From Richelia sp. CSU_2_1 (GTDB taxonomy: Bacteria > Cyanobacteriota > Cyanobacteriia > Cyanobacteriales > Microcoleaceae), in the NCBI GenBank assembly GCA_012034575.1, contig JAAUPF010000004.1:1-64000 (forward strand): a stretch of 64,000 bases of DNA. Reading direction: 5' to 3'. Below the pieces are notes generated by a model. It did no database searches, was not told the DNA's origin, and saw nothing but the letters and a program-made list of their open reading frames with translations. The translations under genes and the position numbers were made by a program. Positions 26,965 through 34,712 of this stretch are shown in pieces (position 1 is the first letter of the stretch; each line of letters begins with the position of its first letter).

Positions 26965-28254
26965 TCAAGACCCGTGTACGTGAAACTTTTTCGGCCCGCG
27001 CTGGCGGTAAATTTCGTACAAGGCCATGCCAGTTGCTACCGAGACATTCAAACTCGGAGTATTTCCCCTTAATGGAATTGAAACTAATGCGTCGCAACCG
27101 CGCTGTATCAAAAGGCTCAAACCGTCAGCTTCACCGCCCACAACTAACACAGTCGGACCCGAAAATTTGACTGTATCGATCGATTGGCTGGCATCTGCAG
27201 CCGTGCCGTAAATCCAAAATCCTGCCTCTTTCAATTGTTCCAAGGCGCGAGTGAGATTGACAACCCTCGCCACCGGCAGATTTTCCAGCGCCCCTGCTGC
27301 CACTTTTCTCACTGCTGAGGTAATCCCCACGGCCCGCCGTTGCGGGATTACCACGCCCTGAGTTCCCAATGCTTCTGCGGTGCGAATAATCGCCCCTAAA
27401 TTGTGGGGATCGTTGAGGCCTTCTGCTACTAAGATTACTGGCTGTTCGCTAGCAGCTTTTGCTTTGGCGATCAGTTCGCTCAAATCCAGATATTCGTAAG
27501 CGGAGATTTGGGCTGCTACCCCTTGGTGGTTGGCTTTGCGCGTGATGTAATCGAGTCGCAAATCGTCAACTTCGTCAATGATGCTGCCGTTGGATTTGGC
27601 TTCGGTTAGCAAGCTGTGAAATCGGGGATCGTAGCGCAGGTGGGGGACAACCCAGATTCGGTTGAGGACTTGGTGTGTTTCTAAGGCTGCTTGCACTGCA
27701 TGGCGGCCGTAAATCATGTCTGTGTCTTCGTCTGGCTGTACGACTACCGCCGACCCATTTTCGACAGGGTAGCTGTCTCTGCTTTTGTTTCTGTCTCTGT
27801 TTCTGTCTCTATCTCTGTCCCAATTTTTGTCTCTGTTCCTGTCTCTGCCATAATTATTTTCTGCTGCCGGTTGGGGGCTGCTGTCTCTGTCCCTGTAATA
27901 GCGATCGCCCCGTGCCGCAGGCGGGCTGCTGTCCCTGTCTCTGTCTTTGTAAGGACGATCGCCCCGTGCCGCTGGGGGGCTGCTGTCTCTGTCTCTGTCT
28001 TTGTAAGGACGATCGCCGCCCCGGTATTCCGATCGATTTTCGCCATCGTAACTGCGTTTAAAACCCGATCTTTCCGGCATTTCTCGGGATCGCGGGTCAA
28101 AGGGCGATCGCTTTTGAGGCCCTGTGGTGGGTCGAGTGTCAGGACGGGACTGCCTTTCTGCGCGCCCGTAGGGTTTTGAGTCTTGACGGCGGGCGTCGCC
28201 TTTGAACGGCTTGCTGTCAGAATGCTGGGGATTCGGTTTCGGAAATTTTCTCAT
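26965..28254 (-). CDS. rlmB: 23S rRNA (guanosine-2'-O)-methyltransferase RlmB, TrmH/SpoU family
   Basis: SAM-dependent ribose methylation of 23S rRNA (G2251 in E. coli). The C-terminal 250 residues hold a SpoU substrate-binding region ('[11 protein letters not shown]') and the knotted SPOUT domain: '[20 protein letters not shown]', '[11 protein letters not shown]' and '[20 protein letters not shown]', with the conserved N, R and S residues. The N-terminal 180 residues are an Arg/Asp-rich extension with 18-residue repeats ([18 protein letters not shown]), seen in cyanobacterial members and likely RNA-binding or disordered. Start at ATG 28254 ([10 protein letters not shown]); the frame is open further upstream to 28371 but without support. 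mrnC lies upstream on the same strand. Confidence 0.88.
   Translation of the reverse strand: MRKFPKPNPQHSDSKPFKGDARRQDSKPYGRAERQSRPDTRPTTGPQKRSPFDPRSREMPERSGFKRSYDGENRSEYRGGDRPYKDRDRDSSPPAARGDRPYKDRDRDSSPPAARGDRYYRDRDSSPQPAAENNYGRDRNRDKNWDRDRDRNRDRNKSRDSYPVENGSAVVVQPDEDTDMIYGRHAVQAALETHQVLNRIWVVPHLRYDPRFHSLLTEAKSNGSIIDEVDDLRLDYITRKANHQGVAAQISAYEYLDLSELIAKAKAASEQPVILVAEGLNDPHNLGAIIRTAEALGTQGVVIPQRRAVGITSAVRKVAAGALENLPVARVVNLTRALEQLKEAGFWIYGTAADASQSIDTVKFSGPTVLVVGGEADGLSLLIQRGCDALVSIPLRGNTPSLNVSVATGMALYEIYRQRGPKKFHVHGS
27897..28058. repeat. 54-bp tandem repeat in rlmB
   Basis: Three direct copies with a 54-bp period (starting near 27897, 27951 and 28005) each contain AAGGACGATCGCCCCGTGCC or a close variant and a CTGTCTCTGTCTCTGTC run. 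They encode the 18-residue [18 protein letters not shown] units. Confidence 0.8.
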
Positions 28255-28457
28255 TTGTTTGTTGTGGCAATAAGTGTGGCAATAAGTAATTTTTGGTCGA
28301 TCGAGAGATTTGGGATTGTCGATCGATTGGAGATTGGAGATTGACGGATTTATCGATCTGAGATCTGTCAAATATTTAAGAATCCGTATTTTCCGTTTTG
28401 ATTGACGGACTATTTTGAGAGATCTATTTCAATCCCTGCGTGAAAAATGTCGCCTTT

Positions 28458-28491
28458 CACTGTCAACTGTCAACTGTCAACTGTCAACTTT
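28458..28491. repeat. Heptameric repeat (CTGTCAA)n
   Basis: Four tandem seven-base units sit between the mrnC stop and the rlmB start. Confidence 0.75.
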
Positions 28492-28971
28492 TTAAGTTTC
28501 TTGAGGACCGAGTTCTAAAAGTCCCATAAGGTGCGTCAATCTTTCGGGATCGGTGAGGTACAAGTATCCCACCAAAGTTTCTAAGCTGCTAGCTTGTTGG
28601 TAAGTTTCTGCATCTGCCCGTTTGGAACGGCCCGCTGCGGCATTGCGGCCGCGCTTGACAATTGCTAATTCTGTGCTGCTCAAGTAAGGAGAGAGCGATC
28701 GCAAGTGACGCGCTTGAGTTTCGGCCCGTACTTGACCCACCACCAGTTCGTGATAAGCATTCAGTCTTTTCGGCGGTACTAAGTACAAAGTCCGAACGTA
28801 GAGTTCGTACACCGCATCTCCCAAATACGCCCAGGCTGCGGGTGAAAGCCTTTCGATTTCTGCTGGTGTCGCCATCGCCGGATGCAGTCGCTGTAAACCG
28901 ATCTCTTTTTGAGACTTAGCGCGAGACTCAGCGAGACTCAACTCTAGGTGGTCATCGGCGATCGGCGACAT
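28492..28971 (-). CDS. mrnC: Mini-ribonuclease III
   Basis: A 159-residue RNase III catalytic domain without a dsRNA-binding domain. It shows 'AAWAYLGDAVYELYVR' (metal-binding region), 'KRGRNAAAG' and 'YQQASSLETLVGYLYL'. Mini-III matures the ends of 23S rRNA, which agrees with the downstream rRNA methyltransferase gene. There is a 237-bp gap to rlmB containing a tandem repeat, so co-transcription is possible but not shown. Start ATG 28971. Confidence 0.9.
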   Translation of the reverse strand: MSPIADDHLELSLAESRAKSQKEIGLQRLHPAMATPAEIERLSPAAWAYLGDAVYELYVRTLYLVPPKRLNAYHELVVGQVRAETQARHLRSLSPYLSSTELAIVKRGRNAAAGRSKRADAETYQQASSLETLVGYLYLTDPERLTHLMGLLELGPQET

Positions 28972-29155
28972 AATTTTTTAATAAGACTTCCGCACAGCTC
29001 GATTTTTACATTCACTTAGTTGTTCTGCATACATTCGATTCTGGTAATAATAGCATCTTTTGTGTTTTGGCGTAACCACTACGGAGATTTTCGACCTTGA
29101 GGTGAGAGGTTTTTTGAAAAAAATTTGGTTTCTCACTCCTCGATCGTAAATTCTA

Positions 29156-29950
29156 TCAATTTTTCGCATTCAAATCGGTGCGTTTTTTCTGGCGTTTTAA
29201 TCCCGCCATTCCTGCTAAAGCTAAAGCCGTACCTGCAAGTGCGATCGGTTCGGGGACTGGTTGTGCGAAGTCATCCTCTGAGACTAACTCGTAATTAATA
29301 GCATCTTGTCGCGGTGGAAGAGATCTGTCCAAAAGAGTATTTCGCACGCCGTTGCGTTCGCGAGATTCGTACAAAGAGACGATCGCAGTGCTGCCAAATA
29401 CATTACTGTTCGCCCTCCAACTTAAATTGAATGAAATCTTGTCAATATGTCCTGCGTAATTGTCGCTGGGCAGAACCCGATTAACCCATGACTGACTGTG
29501 AGATCCCTTACCTACTAATCCATCAAAATGCAGTTGATTTTGGCTGAAACGGCCGTAATAATAGGAAACGTAGGATCTTCTGATGCCGGATGAAGTTTGC
29601 TCCCCTGCTAAGTTCTCAAATGTGGGATTTATGGTAGGATCTCCTTCAATTGTGGTCGTCGTGTCATCATTGTATGTAGTTTGTTTGTAAAACAACTTTC
29701 CTTCGATTATCGGTTGCAACATCACGCCATCAAAAAAAGGATCTACTGCTGCACTTGCTGCCCATTCGTCTAATTTTGATTGCGATATTTTATTGATTTT
29801 GAAATAGCCGTGAAACAGACTTGTATCAAAATTGTACGTGAGAACGGCTGCTTGAACTTTGGGGACGATCGCGGTTAATGTCGCTGTGGAGGCGATAGCG
29901 ATCGCTCCTAAATACTTTAAAACTTGTTGTCCTGATTTTCTGTTCATCAT
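29156..29950 (-). CDS. PEP-CTERM sorting-signal protein (copy 1)
   Basis: A 264-residue exported protein. An N-terminal signal peptide ('YLGAIAIASTATLTAIVPKVQA') is followed by a beta-rich body ('VLTYNFDTSLFHGYFKIN', 'SYYYGRFSQNQLHFDGL'). The C-terminal sorting signal is the motif V-P-E-P, the hydrophobic segment IALAGTALALAGMAGL and a basic end KRQKKR. Such proteins are processed by exosortase; none is in the window. It is a paralogue of the next gene upstream (about the same layout and near-identical ends). GAGG precedes the double ATG (29950/29947). Function unknown; likely surface or extracellular matrix. Confidence 0.88.
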   Translation of the reverse strand: MMNRKSGQQVLKYLGAIAIASTATLTAIVPKVQAAVLTYNFDTSLFHGYFKINKISQSKLDEWAASAAVDPFFDGVMLQPIIEGKLFYKQTTYNDDTTTTIEGDPTINPTFENLAGEQTSSGIRRSYVSYYYGRFSQNQLHFDGLVGKGSHSQSWVNRVLPSDNYAGHIDKISFNLSWRANSNVFGSTAIVSLYESRERNGVRNTLLDRSLPPRQDAINYELVSEDDFAQPVPEPIALAGTALALAGMAGLKRQKKRTDLNAKN

Positions 29951-30045
29951 CCTACCTCTTTTTTGTTTGTTTTAGGCTGTTAAATTTCGCTCAACTGTGC
30001 GGTTCGATCGATATTCATCCTGTCGCTTACTTGGATCGATCGCCA

Positions 30046-30834
30046 TTAGTTTTTCGCATTCAAATCGGCGCGTTTTTTCTTGTGTTTTAATCCCGCAATT
30101 CCTGCTAAGGCTAAAGCCGTACCTGCAAGTGCGATCGGTTCGGGAACTGGTTGAGCGCAGTCAATATCGGTATCCGATACTAACTCGTAAGTAACGGGAT
30201 TGTATGTGATATTGTCTCTAGCCAAGTTTACTGTTGACCCGCCTTCGCGTTCTCGATAATGGTTGGCATAAACAACTACACTGCTACCAAACACGAGAGA
30301 TCTCAAGTCCCAACTCCAACCTGTTGAAAGTCTTTCAATGCCTCCCGGATCGCTGCCGAATGGCGGAACTCTATAAACGAATCTCTGACTGGTACCTCCC
30401 ACACCTGACAAGCCGTCAAAATGCAGTTGATAATCACTGAAACGACCGTAATAATAGCTAACTGAATACCCTGGTGTTGCTAAATTATGCGATTTTGGCA
30501 CTGTTTCTGGGTCTGCCTCTATCACTTTTTCTGGGGAATACCTTAGAAAATCTGGAGTGTAATCTGTTGTTTTATAAAATAAATGTCCTTCGATTATCGG
30601 TCGGTATTGTATGATATGCTCTGAAGGATCTGCTGTCGATCGGGCGGTTATTTCGTCGATTTCTGACTGCGATAATTTATTGAATTTGAAATAGCCTTTA
30701 AACAGATTAGTATCAAAAGTGTAGGTGAGAACTGCTGCTTGAACTTTAGGGGCGATCGCTGTTAATGCCGCTGTGGAAGCAAGGGCGATCGCTCCTAAAT
30801 ATCTGAAAACTTTTTGCCTTGACTTTCCGCTCAT
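30046..30834 (-). CDS. PEP-CTERM sorting-signal protein (copy 2)
   Basis: About 262 residues. The signal peptide 'YLGAIALASTAALTAIAPKVQA', the segment 'VLTYTFDTNLFKGYFKFNK', 'SVSYYYGRFSDYQLHFDG' and the C-terminal VPEP plus IALAGTALALAGIAGL and a basic tail mirror copy 1. The two genes are adjacent, co-directional and 95 bp apart, so a tandem duplication is clear; the central parts have diverged. Start chosen at ATG 30834 (MSGKSRQK); a TTG in frame at 30876 would add 14 residues before the signal peptide and is less likely. Confidence 0.88.
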   Translation of the reverse strand: MSGKSRQKVFRYLGAIALASTAALTAIAPKVQAAVLTYTFDTNLFKGYFKFNKLSQSEIDEITARSTADPSEHIIQYRPIIEGHLFYKTTDYTPDFLRYSPEKVIEADPETVPKSHNLATPGYSVSYYYGRFSDYQLHFDGLSGVGGTSQRFVYRVPPFGSDPGGIERLSTGWSWDLRSLVFGSSVVVYANHYREREGGSTVNLARDNITYNPVTYELVSDTDIDCAQPVPEPIALAGTALALAGIAGLKHKKKRADLNAKN

Positions 30835-31216
30835 AATTTTCAGCTTGTAGTTAGAGTTATTATTTTCAACTTTCAATCCTACATCAACTTTAACTTGTCG
30901 ATTTATTTTTATTTTGATATTAATAATATTTAATTATTCTACTACTCCGGACACTAATTATTGTTAAGCTTAAATAAAAATAATAACGCTTTTTTGATTT
31001 ATATTAATTTTAAATTGTTTCAATAATAGTTGGCAGCGCCTCTACGGATTACCTAAATGCTTGCTAGAGTGATTTCTTCTCGAACTTAAACGAAATTTAT
31101 CTCCAAGCAAAAGGAGATTTTAGATTGAAGATTGTTCGATTTCCCAATTACCAACAGTTAAAAAAATATGCTATCCAGTATAGAGAACTGGATAGCGAAT
31201 TTAATGCACTTTTGGA
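30835..31216. other. Intergenic region, AT-rich, no gene seen
   Basis: An AT-rich leader of the PEP-CTERM pair (long A/T runs at 30900-31020), followed by 3' sequence of the STAS gene. No coding frame or structured RNA is recognised. Confidence 0.6.
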
Positions 31217-31585
31217 TCAAGCATCCTTGACGTTTTTTACGGCTTCGTCAACCGAAGGCTGCAAAGACAAAAATTTCTCTAAGCGAACCAGTTTCACAGT
31301 TTGAGTTACGCGGGGATTGGAGACAATTTGCAAAGTCCCCTCCAGAGTTTGGGCCTTCTTGACAAGTTGCACCAGTGCGCCCAGGCCCGAACTGTCCACA
31401 AAGTCTATCTGAGACAAGTCCAAAATTACGTGTTTTGGGCCCTCATCGATACATTTGCTCAGTACCTTCCGAAAAGTTGCCTCTGAAAAAGCGTCCAGCA
31501 GACCGGTCAGGCGAAACAACTGACAGTTATTCCTGACTTCGCGAGTGCCTCTGAGGCTAACGGTCAGGGTCAATGACTCAGGAAT
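31217..31585 (-). CDS. STAS-domain anti-sigma factor antagonist
   Basis: About 118-122 residues with a complete STAS fold: 'LTVSLRGTREVRNNCQLFRL', 'GPKHVILDLSQIDFVDSSG' with the phosphorylatable Ser in D-S-S-G-L-G, and 'RVTQTVKLVRLEKFL'. It should act in a partner-switching regulatory pathway with a kinase and phosphatase that are not adjacent. No ATG or GTG exists in frame. AGGAGG (31591-31596) is spaced 5 nt from an ATT codon (31585), giving I/M-P-E-S-L-T; a TTG at 31573 is 17 nt away. The ATT start is preferred on spacing, but TTG is possible. Confidence 0.85.
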   Translation of the reverse strand: MPESLTLTVSLRGTREVRNNCQLFRLTGLLDAFSEATFRKVLSKCIDEGPKHVILDLSQIDFVDSSGLGALVQLVKKAQTLEGTLQIVSNPRVTQTVKLVRLEKFLSLQPSVDEAVKNVKDA

Positions 31586-31590
31586 GACAC

Positions 31591-31596
31591 CCTCCT
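31591..31596 (-). promoter_or_regulatory. AGGAGG Shine-Dalgarno deciding the STAS start
   Basis: A consensus ribosome-binding site on the minus strand. Its spacing is ideal only for the ATT codon at 31585-31583, implying a rare initiation codon. Confidence 0.5.
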
Positions 31597-31776
31597 AGCT
31601 AGATATTGCTTAAAGTTGAGGATACATTATACGAGGTTTTTGGTTTTGTGTCTACTGTTTTTAGTCATTGGTCATTAGTCATTGGTCATTAGTCATTAGT
31701 TATTGGTTATCGATCGCGATCGGGACTGGTGACTGCTGGCGAGGTTAACTGTTGACCAAGGACTGATGACTGTTGA

Positions 31777-32934
31777 CTATTGACTGATGGCTGCTTTCCG
31801 ATTGTCTCGCATCGCCTGGACGAATCGATCGAACAAATAGTCAGCATCGTGGGGGCCGGGACTGGCTTCGGGATGGTACTGAACGGAGAACAGCGGCAGG
31901 GATTTGTGCTTCAATCCAGCTACAGTGCGATCGTTCAAATTGAGGTGAGTAATTTCTACTTCGGGAGTCAGCGATTCTGGGTCGATCGCAAAACCGTGAT
32001 TTTGGCTGGTAATTTCAACTCGCTGCGTCAAACCCGCCGGCTGGTTCAATCCCCGGTGTCCGAACTTGAGTTTAAAAGTATCCGCACCCAAGGAACGGCC
32101 TAAAATTTGGTGCCCCATACAAATGCCAAATATCGGTTTCTCTGACTCTAACAGCGCTTTAGTAGTAGCGATTCCTTCCGTAACCGCCGACGGATCTCCC
32201 GGCCCGTTGGAGAGAAAAATGCCGTCGGGATTGTGTTTGAGAATTTCCTCTGCTGGGGTGTCGGCGGGAACAACGATTACCCGACAGCCGTAACTCGCCA
32301 AACGGCGCAGGATGTTGCGCTTGACTCCAAAGTCGATCGCCACTACAGTCCACTGTTCGCCGCTGTCTGGCTTGACTGTCGGGCTGAACTCCCAAAGCGC
32401 ATCCGTAGCCTCATTCCACTCGTAAACCTCGCGGGTGGTAACTTCTCGCACCAGATTCAGCCCGGCCATGCTGGGGGCGTCTTGCACTTGCTCCAAAAGT
32501 TCCGCCGGATCGAGAATAGAGGTGGAAATGCCACCGTTAATTGCTCCCACGGTGCGGATTTTGCGGGTGAGGGCGCGGGTGTCGATGCCGTAAATGCCGG
32601 GGATGTTGTATTGTTTGAGGTAATCTTGCAGGGATTGCGAGCAGCGCCAGTTGCTGGGACGGCTGCAAACATTGCGGGCGATCGCGCCTCGAATTTGCGG
32701 GCCTGCTGATTCCTCATCTTCCAGATTTACCCCCGTATTCCCCAATTCCGGGTAAGTAAATGTGACAATTTGGCCGCAATAGCTGGGATCGGTCAATACT
32801 TCCTGATAGCCGGTCATCCCAGTATTAAATACTACTTCGCCCACGACTGTACCGCGAGCGCCAAAGGACCAGCCGCGGTAAGCAGTACCGTCGGCCAGGA
32901 CTAGGAGAGCGGGTTGTGCTGTAGAAATTGACAT
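31777..32934 (-). CDS. carA: Carbamoyl-phosphate synthase small subunit
   Basis: The glutamine amidotransferase subunit that feeds ammonia to CarB for carbamoyl phosphate (pyrimidine and arginine synthesis). The N-terminal CPSase domain has '[11 protein letters not shown]', '[20 protein letters not shown]' and '[12 protein letters not shown]'. The C-terminal class I GATase has the Cys in '[10 protein letters not shown]' and the His/Glu pair in '[12 protein letters not shown]'. Start at ATG 32934 ([11 protein letters not shown]); the upstream extension of the frame to 33042 is not family-like. carB is not adjacent, as is common in cyanobacteria. A heptamer repeat lies downstream (31665-31790). 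Confidence 0.95.
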   Translation of the reverse strand: MSISTAQPALLVLADGTAYRGWSFGARGTVVGEVVFNTGMTGYQEVLTDPSYCGQIVTFTYPELGNTGVNLEDEESAGPQIRGAIARNVCSRPSNWRCSQSLQDYLKQYNIPGIYGIDTRALTRKIRTVGAINGGISTSILDPAELLEQVQDAPSMAGLNLVREVTTREVYEWNEATDALWEFSPTVKPDSGEQWTVVAIDFGVKRNILRRLASYGCRVIVVPADTPAEEILKHNPDGIFLSNGPGDPSAVTEGIATTKALLESEKPIFGICMGHQILGRSLGADTFKLKFGHRGLNQPAGLTQRVEITSQNHGFAIDPESLTPEVEITHLNLNDRTVAGLKHKSLPLFSVQYHPEASPGPHDADYLFDRFVQAMRDNRKAAISQ

Positions 32935-33089
32935 GGCATCCTTAATTACTGTAGTTGGTTTTATTTTTATCACTGGCTGGGATTTGATGCTAGACCTGCA
33001 GCTTTTTTTCGGTTTGCAGTCAGCGCGTAACTGCAAACCCAATTAGAAACTTAATTTATACCAAAAGACTGTTGTCGCTGTTACCTAGA

Positions 33090-33917
33090 ACAGCAGAATT
33101 CCCCGACTAGAACGGTACTCCGTTTGGTAGTGGGATGAATGCGAGTGAGACGACGATTGAGAACCCGACAAGCCCAACAATCGGCAGATCTCCCAAGGAG
33201 GGCTCTCATGTTGTCGCCCACAAATTCATTGTCTTATTTTATCTGAGTATTTCTGGATAAAACTATGCTATCGTAGACCCGTGATAGTTAAAGAAGCCAA
33301 GCTAAAACACGGTACAGCAGAGCAATATTCTGCCATTGATGATGCCATCCGAACAGCTCAGTTCATTCGGAACAAAGCCGTTCGCTATTGGATGGATAAC
33401 CAAGGTACGAGTAAAGCCGATCTGTACAGTATATGCAAAGACTTAGCCAAAGAGTTTGACTTTGCTAAAAAGCTCAACTCCGCCGCTAGACAAGCTAGTG
33501 CTGAACGTGCTTGGGCTGCTATCTCTAGCTTCTATACCAGATGTAAAAAGGGCGAAGGAAAGAAAGGCTTTCCCAAGTTTAAAAAACATTATCGCTCTGT
33601 TGAATACAAAGTTTCAGGCTGGAAGCTATCTGACGATTGCAAATCGATCGCATTCACAGGTTGCAAGATAGAGATTTGTCGTGATACGAATGCGGCTTTA
33701 AATATCTTGCACAAAGGATTGAACATTCTTGGAGTTGAGTGGAATAAACACAGTACCTCTGGGCAAGAGGAATCTGCCGAGAAATCGGGAAAGCATGGGG
33801 AGAAGACCACCGCTGTTGCTGATAAGTAATTTGATGCAATAAGTGGACTTCAATGAGCCATGAATAAGAATCCCCCGCTATATCGGTACTCCGATCCTTC
33901 GGCGGGAGTATGTCAAG
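33090..33917 (+). mobile_element. Deleted IS200/IS605-type element (tnpB-only derivative)
   Basis: A hairpin near 33098-33143 (CCCCGACTA...TAGTGGG-like arms), a shortened tnpB frame and a right-end hairpin at 33868-33910 (CCCCCGCTATATCGGTACTC...GGCGGGAGTATGTCAAG) mark the remains of one element. The right-end sequence read on the other strand, TTGACATACTCCCGCC, matches the ends at 23081 and 48837. No tnpA is present. Confidence 0.7.
33281..33829 (+). pseudogene. tnpB with large internal deletion
   Basis: A GTG-initiated frame of 182 residues. The N-terminal part (1-125: 'FIRNKAVRYWMDNQG', 'QASAERAWAAISSFY', 'GFPKFKKHYRSVEYK') is a normal TnpB start. It jumps at 'IAFTGCKIEICRDTNAALN' straight to the last RuvC block and tail ('NAALNILHKGLNILG'). 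The central RuvC-I/II motifs and zinc ribbon are missing, so it cannot cut DNA. The frame stays open across the deletion. Confidence 0.85.
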
Positions 33918-33943
33918 ATCGAAGCATAGCGTTTCACCCAACT

Positions 33944-34588
33944 ATGGCCAGCAAATCCTCTCTGAATTTACTTTCGCACTTAACAAAACATCTACTCAAG
34001 TTTCAAAACCGACGCCAACCCGTACTGGTTTTAACAACACTTCTAGCTCTAACCAGCTCTATTTTAGTTGGGACTGCTGCTAGCTCCTCGCGAGTGGCGG
34101 CTCAAGAGAGGGAGGGGTGTTTTATGCGCACCTCATCAGGTCAAACTTTTAACTTAAGTCAATCCGTCTGCGGTTTTGTCCCCCAAGAATTGGCTCCCAC
34201 TGATGCGGCTGCTGCCAAATCGGGAGTTTTTCAAGCAAAAATTAAGCGCAGGGAGGCGAATATCCCGGTAATAGAAGTTACGTTTAACGGCAAACAAAAG
34301 TTTGAGATGATGGTGGATTCAGGAGCGAGCAAGACAGTAATTACGCCAGCAATGGCTCAAGCTTTGGGAGTTGTTCCTCAGGGAAGTATCCAAGCAAAAA
34401 CTCCCAACGGAGAGGCTACTTTTGCTCTCGGTCGCCTGACTTCTATGGAAGCTGGGGGTCTGGCGATGAAAAATGTAGTTGTAGCAATCTCGCCTTCACT
34501 GGATATCGGACTTTTGGGTCAGGATTTTTTTGGCAATAAAGATGTGACAATCAAGCAAGATACGATCGAATTTCGCTCGCGATCGTAA
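33944..34588 (+). CDS. Retropepsin-like aspartic protease, membrane-anchored
   Basis: About 214 residues. The start is set at ATG 33944 (MASKSSLNL), since the upstream frame lies in the IS end. A hydrophobic segment 'VLVLTTLLALTSSILVGTAA' is followed by a short Cys-containing stretch and a single retropepsin domain: 'IPVIEVTFNGKQKFEMMVDSGASKTVIT' (catalytic D-S-G-A), 'GLAMKNVVVAIS' and 'DIGLLGQDFF'. It belongs to the bacterial clan AA, TIGR02281-like proteins; these act as homodimers, with no defined substrate. It follows the IS remnant by 27 bp, so its promoter may be IS-derived. Confidence 0.85.
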   Translation: MASKSSLNLLSHLTKHLLKFQNRRQPVLVLTTLLALTSSILVGTAASSSRVAAQEREGCFMRTSSGQTFNLSQSVCGFVPQELAPTDAAAAKSGVFQAKIKRREANIPVIEVTFNGKQKFEMMVDSGASKTVITPAMAQALGVVPQGSIQAKTPNGEATFALGRLTSMEAGGLAMKNVVVAISPSLDIGLLGQDFFGNKDVTIKQDTIEFRSRS

Positions 34589-34712
34589 TAGGAAGGAAGA
34601 AGGAAGAGGGAAGAAGGAAGAGGGAAGAAGTAGGTATGAGAAAAAACCTAAAACCCAAAACTTAAAACCTAAAACCTAAAACCTAAAACCTAAATTTAAA
34701 ATTAGTTAGCCG
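34589..34712. repeat. GAAGAGG and ACCTAAA heptamer repeats
   Basis: Runs of ggaagaa/ggaagag (34590-34632) and of aacctaaa/acctaaa (34650-34695) fill the gap before the adhesin gene. A gttttagg run near 63796-63830 is the complement of the second type. Confidence 0.8.

Noticed and set aside
27691-28179. Cys/Val/Ser-rich plus-strand frames over the rlmB repeat
   Set aside because: They are antisense readings of the CTGTCT-rich tandem repeat; the minus-strand frame joins a conserved methyltransferase.
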